A stretch of DNA of 64,000 nucleotides from an uncultured Pelagibacteraceae bacterium (GTDB taxonomy: Bacteria > Pseudomonadota > Alphaproteobacteria > Pelagibacterales > Pelagibacteraceae): NCBI GenBank assembly GCA_902596915.1, contig CACJVQ010000001.1:1-64000 (forward strand), given 5' to 3'. Of the stretch, positions 49,347 to 58,573 are shown piece after piece. The notes below the pieces were generated by a model, which ran no database searches, was not told where the DNA came from, and saw only the letters and a list, made by a program, of their open reading frames with translations. How positions within the stretch are numbered: position 1 is the first letter of the stretch; each line of letters begins with the position of its first letter. Made by a program: the position numbers and the translations under genes.

Positions 49347-50987
49347 TTAATATTTTATTTTAGCACTATCTAGAGTTTCTTGCATTATTTTTAAATGATC
49401 TTGATATTTTTTCCACTCATCAGATGTATTTTTTTTTATTGTTCCTCTTACTTGTAACAGAGAGGCGGTCTGAACAGGTCTGACATTTTTGCTATAATTT
49501 TTAAGATTCTCTTCCCACTTAATTCCAAGCTTTTTAACTAAACTAAATGTTTCATTTTCAAAGTCATTTACAAAACTTTCGTAGCGAATATGTATTATTT
49601 TTTCTTTTAGCTTCTCTGACCAAAATTTTATTAAGTCGTCATATAATATATAATATTTAGCAGTATCCTTTTGACTAAGAGAGAAATCCATACCAGGATC
49701 AGGAAAATTAATTCTGTAATTTGACCAACAGGTAGCCATTGGATTTCTTTGTATATGAATAATTTTAGCCTCTGGTAAAGCTTTGACTATGAAACCTATC
49801 CATCTAAAATTCATTGGTAATTTATCAATAATAAATTTTTTATTACTCAATAGAGATAACTTTTCATAATATTCTGATCTAATGGTTTTTATAAAATCGT
49901 CAAAATTTTGAAGTTTATCCAATTTGAACTTATCCATAATTTTTGGTAAATAATTAAGTTCACCAGCACCATGTATATTTGAATGGGATGAAAGCACTTG
50001 TTCTAAAAGAGTTGTTCCGGATCTTGGCATACCAAGAATAAAGATAGGTGTGATATTGAGTTTATCTTTATACTTAGCTTGTTCATTTAAATTTTGTTCA
50101 AAAATATTTTTAATTTTTTCAAAGAGTTTTTTTTCTGCTTGAAAACTAAAATTTGATTTTATTTTTTTTATTTTATGAGATTCTTCCAGATATTTTAAAG
50201 CTAAATCAGATTGATTTAAATCAAAATTACATTTACTTAAACTGGTATATGCGAATATTTTATCTTCATCTTTAGCTTTTGATAGATCAAGTTTTTCTAG
50301 TTTTTTTAAGAATTTATTATCTTTTTCTACTTTTGTAATTAAAAAATAATTTTTAAAAGCTCTTATATGCTTATCATCAATATTTATTACTTTTTCAAAT
50401 AATTTTCTTCCTTCATCTACATTTCCAAGAATTAAATTTAAATAACCTAAATCATTCAAGGCTGTAGTATTATTTGCATCAAATTTTAAAACATCCAGAA
50501 GTACTTTTTTGAGATCATCAAAATTTTTTTCTTCACTATATGCATGTGCTAAGTTGAAATATGCTGGGAAATTCTTTTTATTAAATTTTATTGCTTTTTT
50601 GTAGTTTTTAACTGCCTCATCGATAAATCCCAATCTAAATTTAGTATTTCCCAGATTATTATAAGCTTCTGAATAATCAGATTTGAGATTGATAGCTTTT
50701 AAAAAATACTCTGAAGCTTCATTATATTTTTTTAATTGTTTTTGGATGTTGCCATAAATGTAATAATTTTCTGCATTTGGCTTTAATGATATTATACTTC
50801 TAAAAAATTTTTCTGCTTCTATATAATTTTTTAAAGTTAAATTTGTTACCCCTAATGCATATAATACTTGAAAATCATTATTTTTCTTTAAAAATTTCTT
50901 TCCTAATTTAATTACTTTTTCAAATTTTCCTTTATTAAAATTATCTAAAATAATTTTTTTGTTATTTAAGATACTTTCAGTATTCAT
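49347..50987 (-). CDS. TPR repeat-containing sulfotransferase (TPST-like)
   Basis: N-terminal TPRs (EAYNNLGNTKFRLGFIDEAVKNYKKAI) and FILGMPRSGTTLLEQVLSSHSNIHGAGEL, IIHIQRNPMATCWSNY. Confidence 0.92.
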   Translation of the reverse strand: MNTESILNNKKIILDNFNKGKFEKVIKLGKKFLKKNNDFQVLYALGVTNLTLKNYIEAEKFFRSIISLKPNAENYYIYGNIQKQLKKYNEASEYFLKAINLKSDYSEAYNNLGNTKFRLGFIDEAVKNYKKAIKFNKKNFPAYFNLAHAYSEEKNFDDLKKVLLDVLKFDANNTTALNDLGYLNLILGNVDEGRKLFEKVINIDDKHIRAFKNYFLITKVEKDNKFLKKLEKLDLSKAKDEDKIFAYTSLSKCNFDLNQSDLALKYLEESHKIKKIKSNFSFQAEKKLFEKIKNIFEQNLNEQAKYKDKLNITPIFILGMPRSGTTLLEQVLSSHSNIHGAGELNYLPKIMDKFKLDKLQNFDDFIKTIRSEYYEKLSLLSNKKFIIDKLPMNFRWIGFIVKALPEAKIIHIQRNPMATCWSNYRINFPDPGMDFSLSQKDTAKYYILYDDLIKFWSEKLKEKIIHIRYESFVNDFENETFSLVKKLGIKWEENLKNYSKNVRPVQTASLLQVRGTIKKNTSDEWKKYQDHLKIMQETLDSAKIKY

Positions 50988-51022
50988 TAAAACAAATGAA
51001 ATTAGTAATTTGAATATGTATT

Positions 51023-51619
51023 TTATGATGCAAAGTCAAACCAGCCAGTAATTATATATTTAGTTCCACTTTTTAGCACTGAACCAGTATGTGCATGTGT
51101 CCACTCTGCGGGCCAAATTAATGTTTTATTTTGTTCAGGCTTAATTTTTAATCCATAATGATCAAAGTCGGTTGTGCCCCCATCATTAACATCATTTAAA
51201 TATGTCATGAAAGCAAAAATTCTATGTAATGTTGATAGTCCTGTTCTTTCAGAATGTAAGGCTGCAAAATGATCTCCTGGAAAGTATTTTTGTAAATTAA
51301 AAGGACCAATATTAACTTTTGTTAAAAATTGTTTTACAAAGGGCCATTGCTCTCTGTAATCCAAAAAACATTTTTGAAGTTCTGAAAAATAATCTTGAAA
51401 AACTTTATATTTTGGATCTGATAATTTATTTGGACTTATTGTAATATCTGTTGATTTTTTTCTGTTTTCTTCAACTCCTTTTGCTGTAGATCCTTTTTTT
51501 TGAAGAGATTTATTATTTTCAAAAAATTCAATTAAGTCATTGCTAATATTTTTATCTTCAAGCTGCCAACAACCAATAAAATTTGGTGATTTACTATTTT
51601 TTATATCAATTCTTTTCAT
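51023..51619 (-). CDS. 2OG-Fe(II) oxygenase (prolyl 4-hydroxylase-like)
   Basis: YFPGDHFAALHSERTG, RIFAFMTYLNDVNDGGTTDF, PAEWTHAHTGSVLKSGTKYIITGWF. Confidence 0.82.
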   Translation of the reverse strand: MKRIDIKNSKSPNFIGCWQLEDKNISNDLIEFFENNKSLQKKGSTAKGVEENRKKSTDITISPNKLSDPKYKVFQDYFSELQKCFLDYREQWPFVKQFLTKVNIGPFNLQKYFPGDHFAALHSERTGLSTLHRIFAFMTYLNDVNDGGTTDFDHYGLKIKPEQNKTLIWPAEWTHAHTGSVLKSGTKYIITGWFDFAS

Positions 51620-52368
51620 TTAAGTAAATTAACTCCTTTTTCGTCAAGCTGCAAAAAACCTGCACCTTTCCTGATATAAGATAAACCCTCTTTATGAAAA
51701 TTTAAAGCCAACAATGATTGTCCTAATAAATTATTTAAATTTCTATTACTTGGGTATTTTGTGATAACTTTTGGAACAAAGTCCTTTATCTCATTTTTCT
51801 TTCCTGTTTTAGATAAACATATTGTATATTTTTCACATATTTCCTCATTCCTTGCTTTTAAATTAATTATATTTTTATAGTAATCTAAAGCTTCAATATA
51901 TTTTTCTAATAAAAAATACAGGCTTGCAAGATTGTAGCAAGCTTCAACATTATTTTTATTTAAATTTATAGATTTCTTATAATTTATTATTGCCTCATCA
52001 TATTTGTTTAAAGACTTTAAAGTACTTCCTAAGTTATTAAATGCCTCAGAAAAATTTGGATTTAATTTTATAGCTTCATTAAATGAGGTAACTGCTTGAT
52101 TAGTTTTTTTAAGCTTTTTTTGAATATTTCCTAATGTGTAAAAATTCTCTGCTGTCTTTTTAAATAAAATTAATTTTTCAAAGTAGCTTTCTGCACCAAC
52201 AAAGTTTTGAAGATTTATTGACGCTAGTCCTAGTATAAATAATAGTTGTGCATCATTTTGTCTCTCTTTTAGTAAATTTTCTCCTTCAACTATTACTTCT
52301 TGAAATTTTTTTTCTTTAAAAGAATTAAGAACTTTATCTTTTTGTTTTTCTAAATTATTTGAATTCAT
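51616..52368 (-). CDS. TPR repeat protein, paralogous to the TPR region at 49347-50987
   Basis: FSEAFNNLGSTLKSLNKYDEAIINYKKSINLNKNNVEACYNLASLY. Confidence 0.88.
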   Translation of the reverse strand: MNSNNLEKQKDKVLNSFKEKKFQEVIVEGENLLKERQNDAQLLFILGLASINLQNFVGAESYFEKLILFKKTAENFYTLGNIQKKLKKTNQAVTSFNEAIKLNPNFSEAFNNLGSTLKSLNKYDEAIINYKKSINLNKNNVEACYNLASLYFLLEKYIEALDYYKNIINLKARNEEICEKYTICLSKTGKKNEIKDFVPKVITKYPSNRNLNNLLGQSLLALNFHKEGLSYIRKGAGFLQLDEKGVNLLK

Positions 52369-52394
52369 TGTTAAGATGTTATAATTTAAATTTT

Positions 52395-53036
52395 ATGAAA
52401 AAAGAAGATCTTCCAAAAATATTACCAGTTTTCCCTCTATCTAATTTTATTATATTTCCACGTACTACTGTTCCATTAAATATTTTTGAACCCCGTTATA
52501 TTCAAATGATAGATAAAAGTATGAAAAGTGATCGTATGATAGGCATGATTCAACCAAAAAAAACTGGCGAATTAAAAAAACCTGATTTACACAATGTGGG
52601 TTGTGTTGGAAAAATAACCAGTTTTAATGAAACAGATGATGGGAGATATTTAATAATTTTGAATGGCATATGCAGGTTTAAAATCATGGAAGAAGTAAAT
52701 AATGGCAACTTATATAGAGAATGCGAGGTTAAGTATGATGATTTTTCTAGTGATTTAATCGAAAAATCAGATGAAATAAAGTTCTCAGATTTAAAGTTAA
52801 TATTTCAGAATCTAAAAGGTCTTTTTAAAAAGCAAGGATATGAAATAAATTGGAAAGAGATTGAAAAGCAAAGTTTGGATCAAACCATCAATACTTTATC
52901 AATGGCATCTCCATTTTCATTAGAAGAGAAGCAAGTTTTACTTGAAAGCAAAGACTTGAATTTAAGAAAAGAGAAGTTAGAAGAAATTCTAAATACTTAT
53001 ATTTTAGATAATTTTAATAATAAAACTTTACAATAA
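52395..53036 (+). CDS. LON peptidase substrate-binding domain protein
   Basis: LPVFPLSNFIIFPRTTVPLNIFEPRYIQMI, VGCVGKITSFNETDDGRYLIILNGICRF. Confidence 0.9.
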   Translation: MKKEDLPKILPVFPLSNFIIFPRTTVPLNIFEPRYIQMIDKSMKSDRMIGMIQPKKTGELKKPDLHNVGCVGKITSFNETDDGRYLIILNGICRFKIMEEVNNGNLYRECEVKYDDFSSDLIEKSDEIKFSDLKLIFQNLKGLFKKQGYEINWKEIEKQSLDQTINTLSMASPFSLEEKQVLLESKDLNLRKEKLEEILNTYILDNFNNKTLQ

Positions 53037-53043
53037 TAAAAAT

Positions 53044-54129
53044 TTAATTAGACAAAAAAGTTGCATATCTATTCAGAATTTTATTACCTTTTAATAGTTT
53101 AAAAATAGGCTCTGATAAATTATTTTTTAACTTACTATCAAGTTTGAAAAAGGTATTTATTGTATCTATTCCTAATCCATAGATAAAATTCAGGTGTTTA
53201 TTTTTTTCTTGAAATTTTTGAGCAATTATTTCGCCATCATCAATACCTAATTTAATATTTTCGTCTAAAATATTTGATAGAGATTTAATATCTCTAATCG
53301 TCATATTGAAACCTTGTCCTGCCAGTGGATGAACTTTATGTATCAAATCTCCAAAAGATAGAATATTTTTAAATATATATTCTCGAAGTACTAAAAACTT
53401 AATACCAACAGACTCAACTTCACTAATTTTAGTAATCTTATATTGATGATTATACTTATTGATGATTTGTAGAAGACTTAATTTGTTCATTAGTTTTGTT
53501 GAATTATTTGAGAATACAATTGAAGTTTGATTATTAGACAAAGGCAGAAATGCTATAGGGCCTTTTTTTGTAAAAATTTGAGTAGCAATTTTATTTTCAA
53601 TTTTTTTGTGATCAATTATTGCTGTATGAGCTAATGATTTGTAATTTTTTCCTATTTTTTTTTGAAAAAACTTTTTTGTTATTGGATTATTTTGTTCTGA
53701 GTTAATAATTAAATCATAGTTTCGTTTCCTAATAGCATCTAAGTTATAATTTTTAAGTTTAATAAATTTTAAAAATTTATTTTTTTTCATTAAATTATAT
53801 AGTGCACTATATTTTAATAAGTAAAAATTTTTTTGATTATTATTTTTGAACTCAAATAATTCTGAAGATTTATTTTTATCAGAATAAATTTTAATTTTCT
53901 CTGTTGGCCACCCTAAGTTAGAGATACCTTTGATGTTTTCTTTTAAAAACTTATAATTTTCATTTGAGATAGCAATTGTTCTAACTGTATTTGTTAATAA
54001 TGTTGGTTTAGTTTGCGAGATAATGTCAACATTGATCTTTTTCTTGAGTAATATGTTTGTTAAAACTAAATTTGTTAAATTATTTCCTAATAGACAAATA
54101 TTCATAATATTATTTAATTTTATCAACAA
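53044..54129 (-). CDS. UbiH-like FAD monooxygenase, divergent N-terminus
   Basis: C-terminal FGDLIHKVHPLAGQGFNMTIRDIKSL typical of UbiH/COQ6; N-terminal dinucleotide motif degenerate (CLLGNNLTNLVLTNIL). Confidence 0.75.
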   Translation of the reverse strand: MLIKLNNIMNICLLGNNLTNLVLTNILLKKKINVDIISQTKPTLLTNTVRTIAISNENYKFLKENIKGISNLGWPTEKIKIYSDKNKSSELFEFKNNNQKNFYLLKYSALYNLMKKNKFLKFIKLKNYNLDAIRKRNYDLIINSEQNNPITKKFFQKKIGKNYKSLAHTAIIDHKKIENKIATQIFTKKGPIAFLPLSNNQTSIVFSNNSTKLMNKLSLLQIINKYNHQYKITKISEVESVGIKFLVLREYIFKNILSFGDLIHKVHPLAGQGFNMTIRDIKSLSNILDENIKLGIDDGEIIAQKFQEKNKHLNFIYGLGIDTINTFFKLDSKLKNNLSEPIFKLLKGNKILNRYATFLSN

Positions 54130-54168
54130 AAATTAAATGATACAAAGTGACAAATCATTAATAACAAA

Positions 54169-56256
54169 ATGAAAATTAAAAATTTAGTAGATAAAACCAC
54201 TAGTTTTCTATTTAAAAGATTATCTGAACTAATAGGTTTGACTATACTTTGTTTATCTATATTGCTCTTAGTATCATTAATAAGCTACTCACCAGAGGAT
54301 CCTAACTTCATTTTTCCAGAGAATGCAGAAATTAAGAATTTATTAGGTGCAAAAGGAAGCTATGCCTCTGATATTTTATTTCAATCAGTTGGTTTAATCT
54401 CATTATTAGTACCAATTTCTTTTTTCCTTATATCTCTATCAGTAATTATTGATAAAAAAATTTTACATATTGTTGAAAGTTTGTTTTTTATAATTCTATA
54501 TTCAATTACAGGAGCGTTGTTCTTTACAGTCTTCCATACAGAATCATACTGGCTTACAATTAATGGAAATAGCGGATTTTTAGGTAATTTATTTGAAAAG
54601 ACTTTTTTTATAAACTTAATAAACTTAAATAATCAAATTAGTTATGTAATTTTAATTATTTTAATATCATTATTTTTTCTTCTAAGTATTAATTTTAAGT
54701 TTAGATATTTAAAGTTTGTAATTCCAATTCTCTCTAAATCTAAAAAAGCGCCACCTAAAAGTATTATTGAAAGTTACAATGAAAATATAGTAGATGAGGG
54801 TGAATACATAAATAATGAAACTAGAGTCCAAGAAAATTTTTCATTTGATAATAATATTAAAAACTCAGATAAAAAAATTATTAAATATAAATTACCATCC
54901 TTAGATTTTTTAAAAAATCCTTCAAAAAAAGATAAAAATTTATCAGAAAATAAAATTGATGAAAAAACTCTGGAAAAAATTTTGTTAGATTTTGGAGTAG
55001 AAGGAGAAGTTAAAAAGGTAAGCCAAGGTCCTGTTGTTACATTGTATGAGTTTGAACCTGCTCCAGGTGTTAAAGTATCAAAAATAATTAATCTATCTGA
55101 GGATATAGCTAGAAATACAAGTTCAGAGTCTGCCAGAATCGCAACAATTCCTGGAAGTAATACTATAGGAATTGAATTACCCAAGCCTCAACGGGAAAAT
55201 GTTTTCTTAAGTGAAATAATTTCTGACTCTAGTTATAAAAAGAAAGACATAAAGCTTCCGATTGCTCTTGGCAAAAGTATTTCTGGATTGCCAATAACCG
55301 GTGATTTAAGCAGTATGCCTCATTTGCTTATAGCTGGTACAACTGGTTCAGGTAAATCAGTTTGTATTAATACAATTATTTTATCCCTTTTATACAAACA
55401 CTCCCCAGAAAAATGTAAATTTATATTAATCGATCCTAAGATGTTAGAATTATCAACATACGAGGGAATACCTCATTTACTTTGTCCAGTAATTACAGAG
55501 GCTAAACGAGCTGCTTCAGTTTTAGGTTGGGTTGTTAAAGAAATGGAAAATAGATACAAATTAATGACCAAAGTTGGTGTGAGAAATATTGATGGATATA
55601 ACGAAAAACATAAGATTTCTATGCCTTATATCGTTGTAATTGTTGATGAAATGTCAGATTTAATGCTTGTAGCTGGTAAAGATATAGAAAATTATATTCA
55701 AAAGCTTTCACAAATGGCAAGAGCAGCAGGTATACATATCATAATGGCTACACAAAGACCTAGTGTTGATGTAATCACAGGAACAATAAAAGCTAATTTT
55801 CCAACTAGAATATCATTTCAAGTTACATCTAAAATAGATAGTAGAACAATTCTTGGTGAACAAGGTGCTGAACAGCTTCTTGGAAGAGGAGATATGCTTT
55901 ACATGACGTCTGCAAATAGAATGACAAGAATTCATGCACCATTTGTATCAGAGGGTGAAATCGAGAAAATAAATAATTTTTTAAGAAATCAGGCCGAACC
56001 TGATTATGTTGATGAAATTCTTAATTTTGCAGATGAAAAAGAAAATAATGGTGACTCAAAAGATAATGAAAACCTTGATGAACTATATAATACTGCACTT
56101 GAAATTGTAAAATCTGAAAGAAAAGCATCAACATCTTTTTTACAAAGAAAGCTTCAAATTGGTTATAATAGAGCAGCTAGAATAGTTGATCAAATGGAAG
56201 CAAACGGAGAAGTAAGTCAAGCAAATCATGTTGGCAAAAGGGAAGTTCTCAAATGA
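54169..56256 (+). CDS. ftsK: DNA translocase FtsK
   Basis: N-terminal TM helices; LIAGTTGSGKSVCINTIILSLL; C-terminal gamma winged helix (RKLQIGYNRAARIVDQMEANGEVS). Confidence 0.96.
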   Translation: MKIKNLVDKTTSFLFKRLSELIGLTILCLSILLLVSLISYSPEDPNFIFPENAEIKNLLGAKGSYASDILFQSVGLISLLVPISFFLISLSVIIDKKILHIVESLFFIILYSITGALFFTVFHTESYWLTINGNSGFLGNLFEKTFFINLINLNNQISYVILIILISLFFLLSINFKFRYLKFVIPILSKSKKAPPKSIIESYNENIVDEGEYINNETRVQENFSFDNNIKNSDKKIIKYKLPSLDFLKNPSKKDKNLSENKIDEKTLEKILLDFGVEGEVKKVSQGPVVTLYEFEPAPGVKVSKIINLSEDIARNTSSESARIATIPGSNTIGIELPKPQRENVFLSEIISDSSYKKKDIKLPIALGKSISGLPITGDLSSMPHLLIAGTTGSGKSVCINTIILSLLYKHSPEKCKFILIDPKMLELSTYEGIPHLLCPVITEAKRAASVLGWVVKEMENRYKLMTKVGVRNIDGYNEKHKISMPYIVVIVDEMSDLMLVAGKDIENYIQKLSQMARAAGIHIIMATQRPSVDVITGTIKANFPTRISFQVTSKIDSRTILGEQGAEQLLGRGDMLYMTSANRMTRIHAPFVSEGEIEKINNFLRNQAEPDYVDEILNFADEKENNGDSKDNENLDELYNTALEIVKSERKASTSFLQRKLQIGYNRAARIVDQMEANGEVSQANHVGKREVLK

Positions 56257-56813
56257 AAAAATATTTAATTTTTTTTTTTATTTTTTTTTTTAATTTAAAT
56301 GCACAAAGTTCTATAAATCAAGAAATTATAAGTCATTTAAAAAGAATAAACTCTTTAGAATTTAAATTTATACAAAAAATAGATAATAATAATATTGAAC
56401 AAGGTGAATGTATTATTTTATATCCCAAAAAAATTCTTTGTAAGTATTATGATATTTATAATAAAATCCTAGTTTCGAATGGTAAATCTTTAGTTATTAA
56501 TTCAGATAAAATCAAAAATTATTATAGATATCCTTTAGATAAAACACCTTTAAATTTTATTTTAGATAAAAAATTTTTAATTTCAAAAATGAAAGAAGTA
56601 GAAAATGACAAAAATTATCCTTTTTATTATGTATTCAATTTTGAATTTGAAAATAATCTAATTAAAGTTTTCTTTGATAAGGGAAGTTTAGATTTAATAG
56701 GTTGGGAGACAAAAGACATATACCAAAATCTAATACAGACTTTTTTAAGTGATATTAATATTAATGTTAATGTTGAAGAAAAAATATTTTCTTTGCAAAA
56801 ATATATTAATTAA
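56253..56813 (+). CDS. lolA: Outer-membrane lipoprotein carrier protein LolA family
   Basis: Signal peptide; LEFKFIQKIDNNNIEQGECIILYPKKILCKYYDIYNKILVSNGKSLVIN; downstream of ftsK. Confidence 0.85.
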   Translation: MKKYLIFFFIFFFNLNAQSSINQEIISHLKRINSLEFKFIQKIDNNNIEQGECIILYPKKILCKYYDIYNKILVSNGKSLVINSDKIKNYYRYPLDKTPLNFILDKKFLISKMKEVENDKNYPFYYVFNFEFENNLIKVFFDKGSLDLIGWETKDIYQNLIQTFLSDININVNVEEKIFSLQKYIN

Positions 56814-57318
56814 CCTCAACATTTATTTTTTCAGATTTAAATACCTGCATTCCTCTGGCTAAATAATTTTTAATTGCATTTTCATGATCTAGTGAACAAG
56901 TGTGGAGCCAAACTCTTGTCATACCTTCCTCAAATAATTTATGAATAGCCTGAGTAAGAAGATAGCCTCCACATTTCTTTCCAAAATATTCCTCCAAAAT
57001 ACCAAAATATGCGATTTCAGAATGATTATGGTCGAGATCGTGGATAGTTTCATAATATCCAGCTAAGTTGTTATTATCCTTTAAAATAAAGGTTTTTATT
57101 CTAGGATTTTCAACATACTCAATCCATTTTTTATCACCCCAGGTTAATCTATCTATCCATCTATGCTTTCTTCCAATTTGCTTATAGAAAAATTTGTTTA
57201 GATGAAAATCTGGTGGGTCTACTTCAGTAATTTTAAAGTTTGAACCTGGGCTTTTTGAACGGTTTAGATCACTTATTGAATTTATTTCTAAAAAACTTCT
57301 GTCTACATTAATTTTCAC
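56806..57318 (-). CDS. GNAT family N-acetyltransferase
   Basis: SEIAYFGILEEYFGKKCGGYLLTQAIHKLFEEGMTRVWLHTCSLDHENAIKNYLARGM. Confidence 0.87.
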   Translation of the reverse strand: MKINVDRSFLEINSISDLNRSKSPGSNFKITEVDPPDFHLNKFFYKQIGRKHRWIDRLTWGDKKWIEYVENPRIKTFILKDNNNLAGYYETIHDLDHNHSEIAYFGILEEYFGKKCGGYLLTQAIHKLFEEGMTRVWLHTCSLDHENAIKNYLARGMQVFKSEKINVEVN

Positions 57319-57680
57319 GAAACCATTTTACCTATTTTCTCTCCACCAAACAAATGAAAATGCAGATGTGGAACTTCTTGTCCTCCATCATCACTTATAT
57401 TTGCTAGCGCTCTATATCCTTTGCCAGTATCAACAGATATATTTAATTTCCTTGCTACAATATTTATACCTTTTAATAATCCAACCATTTCTTCAGGAGA
57501 TGCGTTTTGACTAAAATCATCTAAGTCAACATATTTTCCTTTTGGAATTACCAAAGCATGAATTTTTTTTTGAGGATTTATATCATGAAAAGATAAAACA
57601 AATTCATCCTCGTAAATTTTATTACAAGGTATTTCATTCCTTAATATTTTTGCAAATATATTATTATTATCGTAACTCAT
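57315..57680 (-). CDS. HIT family protein
   Basis: FAKILRNEIPCNKIYEDE, GGQEVPHLHFHLFGG histidine triad. Confidence 0.93.
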   Translation of the reverse strand: MSYDNNNIFAKILRNEIPCNKIYEDEFVLSFHDINPQKKIHALVIPKGKYVDLDDFSQNASPEEMVGLLKGINIVARKLNISVDTGKGYRALANISDDGGQEVPHLHFHLFGGEKIGKMVS

Positions 57681-57682
57681 GG

Positions 57683-58570
57683 TTACATTTTTTCTAAAAC
57701 TGATTTTACTGTATCACCCATAACAGATGGATTTTTAGAAATTGTAATTCCACATTCTTTAAGAATTTCAACTTTTTCAATAGCACTTTCTCCATAAGCT
57801 GAAACTATTGCCCCTGCATGACCCATCACTCTTCCTTTTGGTGCAGTTAATCCTGCTATATAAGCAATAACTGGTTTCTTCATATTTTCTTTTGCAAATT
57901 CTCCTGCAGCTACTTCTTGTGGACCACCAATTTCACCAATCATTAATATTGCATCTGTCTCATCATCAGTTTCAAACTTTTCAATTATATCTCTAAATGA
58001 GCTACCATTAATTGGGTCACCTCCAATTCCTACACTTGTTGAAACACCAATATTCAAATTTTTTAGTTGTTGGGCAGCTTCATAGCCTAATGTTCCTGAT
58101 CTACTTATTATTCCAACTCTTCCTTCTTTATAAATATGTCCTGGCATTATTCCTAGCATTGATTTACCAGGACTTATTATTCCAGCACAGTTTGGTCCAA
58201 CTAATGTCATTTTTGAACTTTTAGTATATCTTCTCATATACCTCTTTATTCTAATCATGTCGTGAGATGGAATTCCATCAACTATTGCTACACATATTTT
58301 TATTCCAGCATCTGCTGCTTCCATCGCAGAGTCGGCTGCAAAAGCCGGGGGTACAAATAAAATAGATGCATCAGCTCCTGTTTCATTAACAGCATCTTTA
58401 ACTGTATTAAAAACCGGCAAATCTAAATGCTTTGAACCTCCTTTTCCTGGAGTTACTCCACCGACTACATTTGAGCCATATTTTATCATCTCATCTGCAT
58501 GAAAAGAGCCCATTTTACCCGTAAAACCTTGGATAATAATCTTACTATTTTTATCTACGAGTACAGTCAT
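57683..58570 (-). CDS. mtkB: Malate-CoA ligase (malate thiokinase) alpha subunit / SucD family
   Basis: SucD fold with GPNCAGIISPGKSMLGIMPGHIYKEGRVGIISRSGTLGYEA; by recall closer to MtkB than SucD (RYMRRY segment); adjacent to mcl. Confidence 0.8.
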   Translation of the reverse strand: MTVLVDKNSKIIIQGFTGKMGSFHADEMIKYGSNVVGGVTPGKGGSKHLDLPVFNTVKDAVNETGADASILFVPPAFAADSAMEAADAGIKICVAIVDGIPSHDMIRIKRYMRRYTKSSKMTLVGPNCAGIISPGKSMLGIMPGHIYKEGRVGIISRSGTLGYEAAQQLKNLNIGVSTSVGIGGDPINGSSFRDIIEKFETDDETDAILMIGEIGGPQEVAAGEFAKENMKKPVIAYIAGLTAPKGRVMGHAGAIVSAYGESAIEKVEILKECGITISKNPSVMGDTVKSVLEKM

Positions 58571-58573
58571 GAT

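Noticed and set aside
54774-55184. 136-aa reverse ORF
   Set aside because: Antisense to ftsK.
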